A stretch of DNA of 64,000 bases from Winogradskyella forsetii (GCF_013394595.1 NZ_CP053348.1:744001-808000); one strand, 5' to 3'. Shown: positions 1 through 7,838, counted from the stretch's first letter. Numbers and translations are program-made. The notes: generated from the letters alone by a model not told the origin.

Positions 1-255
1 GTCACCTTCATTAATATGAATGTCTTTAGGTTCGCCATTATCAATGACTTTTAAAACCATATTTCCTTCAATCTGATAGAAAAATTCTGGTGTTTCATTG
101 TAGTGGTAATCTTTTCTGCTGTTAGGTCCACCAACGACCATAACAATAAAATCACCATCTTTCCAAACCACTTTATTGCCAACGGGTGGCTTTAGTAAAT
201 GACGGTTGTCTTCAATCCATTCTTTAAAATTTATGGGAGGATATAATTTACTCAT
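1..255 (-). CDS. nbaC: 3-hydroxyanthranilate 3,4-dioxygenase (partial, C-terminus beyond window)
   Basis: Only the first 85 residues are in the window; the gene runs off the left edge. The cupin-fold enzyme opens the ring of 3-hydroxyanthranilate with O2 to give 2-amino-3-carboxymuconic semialdehyde, using a mononuclear Fe(II). The visible part starts [10 protein letters not shown] and carries H51 and E57, which match two of the three iron ligands known in the bacterial family. It is the last visible gene of a minus-strand kynurenine degradation cluster, so its substrate would be produced by the kynureninase encoded at 5769-7070. The start is the ATG at 253-255. The identification is firm, although the third ligand and C-terminus cannot be seen. 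Confidence 0.93.
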   Translation of the reverse strand, partial: MSKLYPPINFKEWIEDNRHLLKPPVGNKVVWKDGDFIVMVVGGPNSRKDYHYNETPEFFYQIEGNMVLKVIDNGEPKDIHINEGD

Positions 256-276
256 GATAATAGAAGCCCATTCTAG

Positions 277-294
277 CCTTCCCAGAGGGGAAGG
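277..294. repeat. Palindromic repeat, family C
   Basis: CCTTCCC-AGAG-GGGAAGG is a perfect hairpin followed by a CTCGGG-like tail. Related CTTCCC/GGGAAG units lie at 503-530, 5578-5617 and 5773-5800. It sits between the dioxygenase and SDR genes of the kynurenine cluster. Confidence 0.7.
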
Positions 295-416
295 AACTCT
301 CACTCGGGCAGATAAGAGTAGTTGTTAAACAAATCTGTACATTAGCAATGAGTGTAAAAGAAAATATGACATATTGATATTACAGCCATTAAATAAATAA
401 TTCCACTAATATACAA

Positions 417-449
417 AGACCTCATAGGTTTTGAAAACCCGTGAGGTCT
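417..449. repeat. Hairpin, possible transcription terminator
   Basis: AGACCTCA (417-424) and TGAGGTCT (442-449) form a stem whose loop is itself partly self-complementary (GGTTTT/AAAACC). A short T-rich tract follows on either side. It lies downstream of the SDR gene on the minus strand and could end or attenuate transcription before the dioxygenase gene, or be one more dispersed palindromic unit. Confidence 0.5.
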
Positions 450-502
450 AATTTTTCATTTTTGGTTCGGTTTTTTATTCGATTGTTTTCCGTAACAGTT
501 CG

Positions 503-530
503 CTTCCCTTAGGGAAGGGTTAGGGATGGG
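503..530. repeat. Palindromic repeat, family C
   Basis: CTTCCCTTAGGGAAG plus a GGTTAGGGATGGG tail ends just before the stop codon of the SDR gene. The same pattern recurs at 277-294, 5578-5617 and 5773-5800. Confidence 0.7.
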
Positions 531-531
531 A

Positions 532-1314
532 TTAAAGACTCTTTGTCCTTCCTCCATCAACTGGAAGATTAATTCCGTTGATATAGCTTGCACGTTCACT
601 AGCCAAAAATGTAATAGCATCTGCGAGTTCCTCAGGTTTTGCAAAACGTTTAGCAGGTACAGCATTTTTCATGGCATTGGCAGATGCTTCTTCCGTATGA
701 CCAGACTTAGCGGATTTGTTTTTAATAATTTGGGTTAGGCGCTCTGTTCCTGTAGCACCTGGTAAAACATTGTTTACCGTTACGCCGAATTGCCCTAATT
801 CATTTGCCAAAGTCTTACTCCAATTGGCGACAGCCCCTCTAATGGTATTGCTTACACCAAGGCCATCTAAAGGTTGCTTTACAGAGGTTGAAATTACATT
901 TATGATTCTGCCATAACCTTCTTCTTTCATAAATGGAACGACGGTTTGAGCCAAAACATGATTACATTTGAGATGTTGTGTAAAAGCCGATTCAAACTCC
1001 TCAACTTTAGCGGAAAATATGGGGCCACCAGCAGGACCACCAGTATTATTCACTAAAATATGAAAGCCATGATGTTTTGTTATATAATCTGAAACTTTAG
1101 TTTTTAAGTCATCAGGATTTGAAAAATCAGCCACAATATAATCATGTTGTCTTTGTTGAGGCAATTCAGCTAAAGTCGCTTTTAGTTTGTCCTCATTTCT
1201 AGCAACTAAGGTTACTATGGTACCTTCTTGAGCCAAGGCTATGGCCGTTGCTTTTCCTATTCCTGCTGTGCTTCCGCAGACTAGTGCGTATTTGTTGTTT
1301 AGTTGTAAATCCAT
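532..1314 (-). CDS. SDR-family oxidoreductase with atypical active site
   Basis: This is a 260-residue short-chain dehydrogenase/reductase. The Rossmann dinucleotide motif GSTAGIG is at residues 14-20, the NNTGG segment at 89-93, and a C-terminal VDGG motif closes the fold. Where most SDRs have YxxxK after the catalytic serine region (S142-S144), this protein has S155-N-T-I-R159, so the usual catalytic tyrosine and lysine are not there. Some SDR subgroups share this feature, so it may act through other residues or bind a ligand without classical catalysis. It lies between the aldehyde dehydrogenase and the dioxygenase of the kynurenine cluster, which suggests a role with muconate-type intermediates, but the substrate is not shown by the sequence. 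Confidence 0.85.
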   Translation of the reverse strand: MDLQLNNKYALVCGSTAGIGKATAIALAQEGTIVTLVARNEDKLKATLAELPQQRQHDYIVADFSNPDDLKTKVSDYITKHHGFHILVNNTGGPAGGPIFSAKVEEFESAFTQHLKCNHVLAQTVVPFMKEEGYGRIINVISTSVKQPLDGLGVSNTIRGAVANWSKTLANELGQFGVTVNNVLPGATGTERLTQIIKNKSAKSGHTEEASANAMKNAVPAKRFAKPEELADAITFLASERASYINGINLPVDGGRTKSL

Positions 1315-1319
1315 AACAT

Positions 1320-1337
1320 TTCCTGCTAAAGCAGGAA
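1320..1337. repeat. Palindromic repeat, family A
   Basis: TTCCTGC-TAAA-GCAGGAA is a perfect 7-bp-arm hairpin directly upstream of the SDR start codon. Identical arms recur at 1408-1425 and 3928-3945, with shorter ones at 3526-3539. Confidence 0.8.
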
Positions 1338-1407
1338 TCTTTTTTAAGTCTCACTGAAGAAATTTCAGTAAAACGTATGATTAATAATTTCTTTTCAATT
1401 TATGAGA

Positions 1408-1425
1408 TTCCTGCATTCGCAGGAA
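1408..1425. repeat. Palindromic repeat, family A
   Basis: TTCCTGC-ATTC-GCAGGAA has the same arms as the unit at 1320-1337 and lies just downstream of the aldehyde dehydrogenase stop codon. The two copies bracket an 86-bp spacer between two genes of the same operon. Confidence 0.8.
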
Positions 1426-1430
1426 TTGGA

Positions 1431-2879
1431 TTAATACTTTATACATACATTCTTAGCCTCTGTAAAAAATCGTAAAGCTTCAAATCCACCTTCTCTGCCA
1501 ACTCCAGATGCTTTTACGCCACCAAAGGGCGTTCTTAAATCGCGCATCATCCAAGTGTTTACCCAAACAATGCCTGCTTGTAGTTCGTTGCTCATTTTCA
1601 TGGTACGTTTTAAATCATTCGTCCAAAGCGTTGCGGATAAACCGTATTTTACTTTATTTGCCATTTCTAAAACGTCATCTTCTGATTTGAAGGGCATTAT
1701 AGTCACTACTGGTCCAAAAATTTCTTCTTGGTTCACTCGGCATTCATCACTAGTGACTTCGATAACTGTGGGTTTTAAGTAATAACCGTTTTCGGATCCT
1801 TTTATCGTGACTTCATTTCCGCCACATAAAACAGTACCGTTTTCGTCTTTGGCGATTTGAATGTATTCTTTTACTTTTTCTAAATGTGGTTTGGACACTA
1901 ACGCTCCTATATGCGTATCTTCATTTGAAGGATGACCAACTGTTAACGCTTTTACTTTTTCAACAAAATCTTTTTTGAATTGATTATAAATGGACACTTC
2001 AACAAAAATACGGCTTCCACATAAGCAAACCTGACCTTGATTAGCAAACGACGAACGAACCGTAGTGGCTAACATATCTTGATAATCGCAATCAGCAAAA
2101 ATGATATTTGGATTTTTTCCGCCTAATTCCAATGATAGTTTTTTAAACATTGGTGCAGCGACTTTTGCGATGTGTGCACCTGTTGCTGTTCCACCTGTGA
2201 ACGAAATGGCTTTAATATCTGGATGCTCAATAATGGCTTGCCCTGTGGTTGTTCCTAATCCGTGAACGATATTCAATACGCCTTTAGGTAAACCAGCCTC
2301 ATTACAAATTTCGCCTAATAAATAAGCCGTCATTGGAGTGACTTCGCTAGGTTTTGCAACTACGCAATTTCCAGCAGCAATTGCAGGCGCAATTTTCCAA
2401 GTAAATAAATAGAGTGGAAGGTTCCAAGGGCTTATACAACCAACGACGCCAATAGGTTGACGTAAGGTATAATTAATAGCTTGTTGTCCTACACTTTCAT
2501 GACTTTCACTAGCGAATTGGGTAATAGCATTACCAAAAAAACGAAAATTACTTGCGGCTCTAGGAATATCAACTGCTTTTGCTAAACTGATAGGTTTGCC
2601 GTTGTCTTTGCTTTCGGCTTCTGCTAAACGTTTTAAGTTAACTTCTAATAATTCTGAAATTTTTATGAGAATTCTACTTCGATCTTCTGGCGTAGTTTTG
2701 CTCCAAATTGGAAATGCAGATTTGGCAGCACTGTATGCTTTCTCAACATCTTCTTTTGTTGAATTAGGAATTTGTCCGTAAACTTCTCCGTTGGAAGGGT
2801 TGTAGTTGTCTATCCAATGGTTATTGATTGGGTTTTGGAAGTTTCCGTTAATGTAGTTTTGAATATTCATTTTATCCAT
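1431..2879 (-). CDS. Aldehyde dehydrogenase, probable 2-aminomuconic semialdehyde dehydrogenase
   Basis: This 482-residue NAD-dependent aldehyde dehydrogenase has SFTGGTATG (nucleotide binding), LELGGKNP (general-base glutamate) and a catalytic cysteine in NQGQVCLCG at C285. Full length for the family. In the kynurenine/3-hydroxyanthranilate route a related enzyme oxidises 2-aminomuconic 6-semialdehyde to 2-aminomuconate, and the neighbours (dioxygenase, aminomuconate deaminase-like protein, KMO, kynureninase) support that assignment. An ACMS decarboxylase, needed for the step before, is not visible in the window. The ATG at 2879 is used here; a second ATG at 2870 overlaps the stop codon of the upstream lipoprotein gene as ATGA and is an equally plausible start. 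Either way the two genes are translationally coupled. Confidence 0.9.
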   Translation of the reverse strand: MDKMNIQNYINGNFQNPINNHWIDNYNPSNGEVYGQIPNSTKEDVEKAYSAAKSAFPIWSKTTPEDRSRILIKISELLEVNLKRLAEAESKDNGKPISLAKAVDIPRAASNFRFFGNAITQFASESHESVGQQAINYTLRQPIGVVGCISPWNLPLYLFTWKIAPAIAAGNCVVAKPSEVTPMTAYLLGEICNEAGLPKGVLNIVHGLGTTTGQAIIEHPDIKAISFTGGTATGAHIAKVAAPMFKKLSLELGGKNPNIIFADCDYQDMLATTVRSSFANQGQVCLCGSRIFVEVSIYNQFKKDFVEKVKALTVGHPSNEDTHIGALVSKPHLEKVKEYIQIAKDENGTVLCGGNEVTIKGSENGYYLKPTVIEVTSDECRVNQEEIFGPVVTIMPFKSEDDVLEMANKVKYGLSATLWTNDLKRTMKMSNELQAGIVWVNTWMMRDLRTPFGGVKASGVGREGGFEALRFFTEAKNVCIKY

Positions 2880-3499
2880 TCACTTAATATCAATTTTGTA
2901 ACCCATTTATTATTTTCCTTTTCAAAAACTAAATGCTCTCCTGTTGGACCATGTTCAGCTTCCATATAAGCTAAATTTAATTCTTTATTAAAAATAGGTG
3001 TACTCAAATAGAGTATGCCATCTGATTTTAATAATTTTTCAACTTTTAATAATGAATCTTCAGAAACGTGATATTCAATTTTTAAATCATTATTGTTGAA
3101 ATGATAAGTAGTTAATTTATCTTGATTTATGCTTTTGAAGCCAAAATTAATCAGCTTTTGATTATTTAATTTGTTTATTATTTGATTTCTAAGAAAAGCT
3201 GTGTCCTTTGATTTTAAAGTTATCGATAAGTATTCTGTAATCGTTGGATATTTTAAGGTACCATTAATTTTAGTAGGATAACTTTTACCTTCTACATTAG
3301 TTATATAAATGTATGGGTCATTATATCTTTTGAAATTAATATGAGATGTATCATCTAATACTTCATTTAGAAAAGTTATTTTGAACTCATCTGTGATTAT
3401 TGGATTTCCATTTATATCATAATTTATTACGTGCGGCTTGTTATAGTGACATGAGAGAGTCAAAAACAAAACAAATAAATATTTATAATATAATTTCAA
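2867..3499 (-). CDS. Unknown lipoprotein inside the kynurenine cluster
   Basis: I do not recognise the family. The 210-residue product begins with a lipoprotein signal peptide ending LTLSC, with C17 as the expected acylation site, so it should be exported and anchored in a membrane. The rest is hydrophilic, rich in N, K, Y and I, with no obvious catalytic motif. Its stop codon overlaps the start region of the aldehyde dehydrogenase, and the RidA-like gene ends 12 bases upstream, so it is transcribed as part of the cluster. Its base composition looks more AT-rich than the enzyme genes around it. It may be an accessory or inserted gene rather than a pathway enzyme. Confidence 0.8.
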   Translation of the reverse strand: MKLYYKYLFVLFLTLSCHYNKPHVINYDINGNPIITDEFKITFLNEVLDDTSHINFKRYNDPYIYITNVEGKSYPTKINGTLKYPTITEYLSITLKSKDTAFLRNQIINKLNNQKLINFGFKSINQDKLTTYHFNNNDLKIEYHVSEDSLLKVEKLLKSDGILYLSTPIFNKELNLAYMEAEHGPTGEHLVFEKENNKWVTKLILSEWIK

Positions 3500-3511
3500 T
3501 AGAATTATTTT

Positions 3512-3967
3512 TTAAATATGAGATCCCTGCCTGCGCAGGAATGCAATAACCTTAATTTCAACCACCAAATCTGGATGCGGCAATTGATGCACAGCAACCG
3601 TTGTTCTAGTGGGTCCTGTTTCTTTTTCGAAAAACTCAGCATAAGCTTTGTTGTAATCTGCAAAGTCATTCATGTTTACTAAAAACGACGTGACGTCCAC
3701 GACATCTTTTAGGCTTGCGCCAACTTTAGCTAAATTTTTTTCAATGTTTTTTAATACTTCTTGGGTTTGCGTATAGGCATTTAAACGTTTGGTTCCCATC
3801 TCATCTATGATATCAACACCTGCAATGGTATTGTCTGGTCTTCGAGAACTTGTTCCTGAAACGAAAATAAAATCGCCAACTTGCTTTACATGTGGATATG
3901 CGCCTCTTGGTGTGACATCACTACCGGTTCCTGCGGACGCAGGAATCTCATCGTTTTTATTGCTCAT
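3512..3967 (-). CDS. RidA/YjgF-family protein, probable 2-aminomuconate deaminase
   Basis: This 151-residue protein has the RidA-fold core [25 protein letters not shown] and ends in the segment [10 protein letters not shown]. RidA-type proteins deaminate enamine/imine intermediates; the subgroup with [10 protein letters not shown] is associated with 2-aminomuconate deamination, which fits the neighbouring aldehyde dehydrogenase. Both ends of the protein are encoded by palindromic repeats: the N-terminal EIPASAGT by the unit at 3928-3945, and the C-terminal RRQG by the unit at 3526-3539. The fold core lies between them, so the repeats extend rather than interrupt the domain. The start is the ATG at 3965-3967. 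Confidence 0.88.
   Translation of the reverse strand: MSNKNDEIPASAGTGSDVTPRGAYPHVKQVGDFIFVSGTSSRRPDNTIAGVDIIDEMGTKRLNAYTQTQEVLKNIEKNLAKVGASLKDVVDVTSFLVNMNDFADYNKAYAEFFEKETGPTRTTVAVHQLPHPDLVVEIKVIAFLRRQGSHI
3526..3539. repeat. Palindromic repeat, family A, translated
   Basis: CCTGC-CTGC-GCAGG matches the core of the units at 1320, 1408 and 3928. It is read in frame as the last residues (LRRQG) of the RidA-like protein. Confidence 0.75.
3928..3945. repeat. Palindromic repeat, family A, translated
   Basis: TTCCTGC-GGAC-GCAGGAA lies inside the first 15 codons of the RidA-like gene, encoding IPASAGT on the minus strand. Arms are identical to the intergenic units at 1320 and 1408. Confidence 0.8.
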
Positions 3968-3990
3968 TATCTTAGATTTTCGATATTCAA

Positions 3991-4008
3991 TTTCCTAAAT
4001 TGATTTAG
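3991..4008. repeat. Small palindrome
   Basis: TCCTAAAT-TG-ATTTAGGA is a perfect 8-bp-arm inverted repeat in the 200-base gap between the RidA-like gene and kmo. It could be a weak hairpin or a binding site; nothing else is recognisable in this gap. Confidence 0.45.
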
Positions 4009-4154
4009 GACTTGAATTTTTAATTTGTTCATTTTTCAAACTATTCTTCATTTTACTTTTTCAAACCTACTAGATTTTAGATGCTGTATCAAGTTCAACA
4101 CATACCTCAAGTTAATTCTGTTTCAGTACCTTACTGAAGGCTTGCTGCGCGCAG

Positions 4155-4173
4155 CCTAAGTAGAAAGCTTAGG
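4155..4173. repeat. Hairpin over the kmo stop codon
   Basis: CCTAAG-TAGAAAG-CTTAGG encloses the TAA of kmo (4169-4171). Next to it is GCTGCGCGCAGC (4144-4155). The last codons of kmo (AGIPS) resemble part of the family A repeat, so the end of the gene appears rebuilt from repeat sequence. Confidence 0.55.
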
Positions 4174-5653
4174 ATGGGATTCCTGCAATTCTATCATCTT
4201 CCAGAATCGCTTCAGTTTCCGCGTTTACTTTTTCTAAAATGTCTTTTAAATCATCTTCTGATGACATTACTTTATCAGTTAACATATTCAAAATAGCCTT
4301 GTCTTGGGCTCTACCTTTTAGCATAGCATGTCTATAACCAATGTTTTCATTAAAGGTAACCAAACTATATTTTGAGGAATACTCATTTGGAAATTCTTTT
4401 TCCAAAGCCATTTCAATTTTACGTTTTTCTTGAAAAATAGGATTGGATACATGTCCTTTCATTTCATGGAAATTATCAATCGCTAAATCGGCAATGGCAT
4501 CGGTATCTTTCTTTCGGTTTTTTTCGTAAGCTTTAAATGTGGCTTCCCAACCTGCCTCGCCGTCAGGCAGGCTTTCTAAATTTTGGTCCAGTACTTTGTC
4601 GAATTCAACAACATCTTCAAACGAGGCGTTCATGCCTTGGCCATAAAATGGCACAATAGCATGAGCAGCATCTCCCATTAACAGTGTATTTCCTTTATAG
4701 TGCCAAGGCGAACATTTTACGGTGCCTAATGCTGCTGTTGGATTGTCAAAGAAATCTTCAACAAGATTTGGCATTATTTCCAAGGCATCCGGAAATTCTT
4801 TTTGGAAGAATTCTGTGACCAATTCGGGTGTTGTTAAGTTATTGAAATTGTAGTCCCCTTCATCAAAACTTAAAAATAAAGTAACCGTAAAACTGCCATC
4901 TAAATTTGGTAGTGCAATAAGCATAAAACTACTTCTTGGCCAAATATGTAAGGCGTTCTTGTAGGTCTTGTAATCGCCAGTTTCAGTTGGAAGAATACTG
5001 AGTTCTTTATAACCATGGCTTAAATAATCTTGTGAAAAACTGAATAAGAATTTTTTGCTTAAATAGTAACTTTTACGCAAAGCGGAACCTGCGCCATCCG
5101 TGGCGATGATACAATCGGCATCTTCTATAAACTCATCTTTGGAGTCATAATCTTGAAATAACGCTGTGGTCCTTTCAAAATCAACAGATTTACATTTTTT
5201 GTTGAAATGGATGGTAACATTGTCGTGTGTTTCGGCTTCGGTCAATAACAAAGCGTTTAATTCGCCTCTGGAAATTGAATTGATGTATTCGTAGTCCCTT
5301 CCACTATAATTGGATAAAAAGGTGTTGCCTTCTTTATCGTGAAGCATTCTACCGTTCATAGGAATGCATAATGCTTTCACTTTGTCTTCTATGCCGACAA
5401 GTTTCATGGCTTTGATTCCTCGGTCTGAAAGTGCCAAGTTAATGGAACGACCAGCAGATATATCTGTGGTTCTCAAGTCTGGTCGCATTTCGTAAACGGT
5501 TACGTTAAAACCTCTTTGGCCCAGTCTTAGTGCTAGTAGGCTTCCGCAGAGTCCTGCTCCAATTATTAGTATGTTTTGAGCCCGAGCCCCTTCTAAATCT
5601 TCCCCATTGTGGAAGCCTTTTTCACTGTTATCGGTAATTTTGTTATTATTCAT
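4169..5653 (-). CDS. kmo: Kynurenine 3-monooxygenase
   Basis: This FAD-dependent aromatic hydroxylase converts kynurenine to 3-hydroxykynurenine with NADPH and O2. The 494-residue product shows the FAD-binding GAGLCG (32-37), GRSINLALSDRG (68-79), the DG motif (D186-G187) and GDAAH (327-331), in the order expected for class A flavin monooxygenases. The C-terminus lacks an obvious membrane anchor. Two stretches look repeat-derived: an N-terminal extension (about residues 12-26) encoded by the family C-like repeat at 5578-5617, and a short insert SLPDGEAGW (361-369) encoded by the family B palindrome at 4551-4571. The insert lies after the FAD core, in the C-terminal substrate-domain region. 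The ATG at 5653 is used; an internal start near residue 27 is not possible without losing the FAD motif spacing. Confidence 0.95.
   Translation of the reverse strand: MNNNKITDNSEKGFHNGEDLEGARAQNILIIGAGLCGSLLALRLGQRGFNVTVYEMRPDLRTTDISAGRSINLALSDRGIKAMKLVGIEDKVKALCIPMNGRMLHDKEGNTFLSNYSGRDYEYINSISRGELNALLLTEAETHDNVTIHFNKKCKSVDFERTTALFQDYDSKDEFIEDADCIIATDGAGSALRKSYYLSKKFLFSFSQDYLSHGYKELSILPTETGDYKTYKNALHIWPRSSFMLIALPNLDGSFTVTLFLSFDEGDYNFNNLTTPELVTEFFQKEFPDALEIMPNLVEDFFDNPTAALGTVKCSPWHYKGNTLLMGDAAHAIVPFYGQGMNASFEDVVEFDKVLDQNLESLPDGEAGWEATFKAYEKNRKKDTDAIADLAIDNFHEMKGHVSNPIFQEKRKIEMALEKEFPNEYSSKYSLVTFNENIGYRHAMLKGRAQDKAILNMLTDKVMSSEDDLKDILEKVNAETEAILEDDRIAGIPS
4551..4571. repeat. Palindromic repeat, family B, translated in kmo
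   Basis: CCTGCCTCGCCGTCAGGCAGG is a 21-bp palindromic unit read as LPDGEAG. The same unit type occurs at 37428-37448 (LPAGKAG) and, degraded, at 37591-37611, both inside the alpha-2-macroglobulin gene. Confidence 0.8.
5578..5617. repeat. Repeat, family C-like, translated at the kmo N-terminus
   Basis: On the minus strand the unit reads GGCTTCCACA, then TGGGGAAG, a spacer, and GGGGCTCGGGCTC. The CTTCC/GGAAG and GGGGCTCGGG elements resemble the unit at 277-310. It encodes about residues 13-26 of KMO. Confidence 0.6.
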
Positions 5654-5768
5654 TTTGTAAACTAATAATTTTTTATGTTGTAGAAGCTAGTTCCAATAAT
5701 TATAAGAAGGGACTGTTGTTCTTTTTAAATCTTAAAAGTATTGAAAATCGAGAATGTTAATTGCGTTC

Positions 5769-7070
5769 TCAGTTCCCTTCCTCAGGAAGGGGCAGGGAAG
5801 CCTTTTTCAGGATGTGCTTTAACTTTTCAACCATCAAATAAACATCCTCAAATGAATTATATAACGGTACAGGCGCACATCTAATTACGTCTGGTTCTCG
5901 CCAATCACTAATGACTCCTGCTTCAGTTAGTTCATCGTATAATGATTTTTCAGCATTCAACACTTGAATCGATAATTGGCAACCACGTTCATCAGGATTT
6001 TCCGGTGTGATGATTCGGATGGTGTCATCACCCAAACCTTTCAATAGATATTCAAAATAACCGGTTAGTTTTTTCGATTTTTCTATCAGTTTTTCAATTC
6101 CAACCTCATTGAACATATCCAGCGATGCTTTAATAGCAGCCATTGATAAAATTGGTGGATTGCTCAATTGCCAACCTTCGGCTCCTGGCAACACATCAAA
6201 TTCATGTCGCATATTAAAACGTGTGACCTTATTATGGCTCCACCAACCCGTAAATCGGTTGAGGTTTTTATCATGGGCATGTCTTTCGTGGACAAAACAT
6301 CCAGATAAACTCCCTGGCCCTGAATTCATATATTTATAAGTGCACCAAACGGCAAAATCTGCTCCAGAGTTGTGTAAGTCTAAATTAACGTTTCCTGCAC
6401 CATGCGCGCAATCAAAACCCACTTTACAATCGTTATGGTGTCCAAGATCCGTAATACGTTTCAAATCGAAAAACTGACCCGTATAATAATTCACACCTCC
6501 AATCATAATAAGGGCAATCTCATGGCCATGTGTTTTGAGAATAGACTCTAAATCCTCGTAGCGTAATAATTCTTCGTCTTTTCTAGGTTCCCAAAGGATT
6601 AAACCGTCCTTATCATCAAAGCCATGATGTCTCAATTGTGATTCTACGGCATATTTATCGGAAGGAAAGGCATCACTTTCAATCAGGATTTTATAGCGTT
6701 CCTCAGTTGGTTTGTAAAATGAAACCATCATAAAATGAAGATTCGCAGTTAAGGAATTCATGGTTACGACTTCAATGGGTTTTGCACCCACTAAATTCGC
6801 TGTAGCTTCTGTTAAAAATTCATGATAAGGAAACCAAGGATTTTTGGCGTCTGTATGACCTTCAACACCAAGGTTAGCCCAATCTTCTAATTCTTGATTG
6901 ATATACGTCTTGGTTGATTTCGGTTGCAAGCCAAGGGAGTTTCCACAGAGGTATATGAGTTCATTTCCGTTTTCATCTTTTGGAATATGAAACTGGTCTC
7001 TATAGTGCGATAATTCGTCTAATTGGTCTTGTTGTTTTGCATAATCAAGACCTGGTTTATAATTGGACAA
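5769..7070 (-). CDS. kynU: Kynureninase
   Basis: This PLP enzyme cleaves kynurenine or 3-hydroxykynurenine to anthranilate or 3-hydroxyanthranilate plus alanine. The 433-residue product has LCGNSLGL near residue 41, the PLP aspartate in VGFDCAHGAGN (D220, H223) and the Schiff-base lysine in CTYKYMNSGPG (K246), all typical of KynU. It is the first gene of the minus-strand cluster, and the 258-base gap upstream probably contains the cluster promoter. The last residues (SLPLPEEGN) are encoded by a family C palindromic repeat at 5773-5800 and look like an added tail. The start is the ATG at 7068-7070. Confidence 0.96.
   Translation of the reverse strand: MSNYKPGLDYAKQQDQLDELSHYRDQFHIPKDENGNELIYLCGNSLGLQPKSTKTYINQELEDWANLGVEGHTDAKNPWFPYHEFLTEATANLVGAKPIEVVTMNSLTANLHFMMVSFYKPTEERYKILIESDAFPSDKYAVESQLRHHGFDDKDGLILWEPRKDEELLRYEDLESILKTHGHEIALIMIGGVNYYTGQFFDLKRITDLGHHNDCKVGFDCAHGAGNVNLDLHNSGADFAVWCTYKYMNSGPGSLSGCFVHERHAHDKNLNRFTGWWSHNKVTRFNMRHEFDVLPGAEGWQLSNPPILSMAAIKASLDMFNEVGIEKLIEKSKKLTGYFEYLLKGLGDDTIRIITPENPDERGCQLSIQVLNAEKSLYDELTEAGVISDWREPDVIRCAPVPLYNSFEDVYLMVEKLKHILKKASLPLPEEGN
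5773..5800. repeat. Palindromic repeat, family C, translated at the kynU C-terminus
   Basis: CCCTTCC-TC-AGGAAGGG followed by a GCAGGGAAG tail encodes the SLPLPEEG end of kynureninase. It is related to the units at 277-294 and 503-530. Confidence 0.7.
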
Positions 7071-7328
7071 TTTGTTAGGTTTTTCGGTTATTATACCAAA
7101 TAAACAACAAAATGATGAATTAAATTCCTTTCTATTTAAAGATAAAATAGAACTGTAACTAAGGCTATGCTTATATTTTCTATATTAATCTAAAGAAAAT
7201 ATAATTCAAATTTAGCATCAATAATTTTGTTATTCATTTGCTATTAACAAAAATAAGGATTTAAAGTGAAGGATTAAAGGCGTATTTTTAATAAGAAATT
7301 TAGTTATCTTTAAAGAAAGATATGAGTT

Positions 7329-7748
7329 ATGGGAAAGACAAAAGAATATTCTAATGGAGATGTCACAGTGATTTGGGAAGCCGAAAAATGTATTCATTCA
7401 GGTATTTGTGTAAAAGGTTCACCAAATGTATTTCAACCTAATGAAAGACCTTGGGTTAAGATAGATGGTGCTTCAACTGACGAAATAGTTAATACAGTTA
7501 AGAAATGTCCGTCTGGAGCTTTAAGTTTTTATATGAATAATGAAGATGACAACACCTCAGAAACGCTTGAAACAAAAGTCGAAGTTTTAGAAAATGGACC
7601 ACTATTGGTTTATGGCACTTTGAAAGTGACCCATAAGGATGGCAACGAAGAAACTAAAAACAAAACTACAGCGTTTTGCCGTTGCGGTATGTCTCATAAT
7701 AAACCCTATTGTGACGGCGCACATGTAAAAGAAGATTTTAGGGATTAA
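7329..7748 (+). CDS. Fe-S protein: YjdI-type mono-cluster domain fused to CDGSH domain
   Basis: The 139-residue product has two parts. Residues 1-70 resemble the (4Fe-4S) mono-cluster YjdI domain, with C-I-H-S-G-I-C and a later KKCPSGAL. Residues 85-139 form a CDGSH iron-sulfur domain with CRCGMSHNKPYCDGAH, the CxC...CDGxH ligand set for a 2Fe-2S cluster. A redox or cluster-handling role is likely, but no substrate is known. It is a single-gene unit divergent from kynU. An ATG at 7322 is in another frame. Confidence 0.9.
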   Translation: MGKTKEYSNGDVTVIWEAEKCIHSGICVKGSPNVFQPNERPWVKIDGASTDEIVNTVKKCPSGALSFYMNNEDDNTSETLETKVEVLENGPLLVYGTLKVTHKDGNEETKNKTTAFCRCGMSHNKPYCDGAHVKEDFRD

Positions 7749-7797
7749 TTCAACTAGACATTTTGCATTCTGCCTACGGCTTTTGCAAAATGAGTTT

Positions 7798-7838
7798 CAT
7801 TAAAAAATAAAGCACTTTACCTTTGCAGATAAAGTGCT
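7798..7838 (-). terminator. Intrinsic terminator for the DUF6503-like gene
   Basis: Read on the minus strand, AGCACTTTA and TAAAGTGCT arms (7811-7819 and 7830-7838) are followed by a T-rich run (TTATTTTTTA). It lies downstream of the lipoprotein gene at 7929-8618; read the other way it may also stop the Fe-S gene. Confidence 0.75.
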
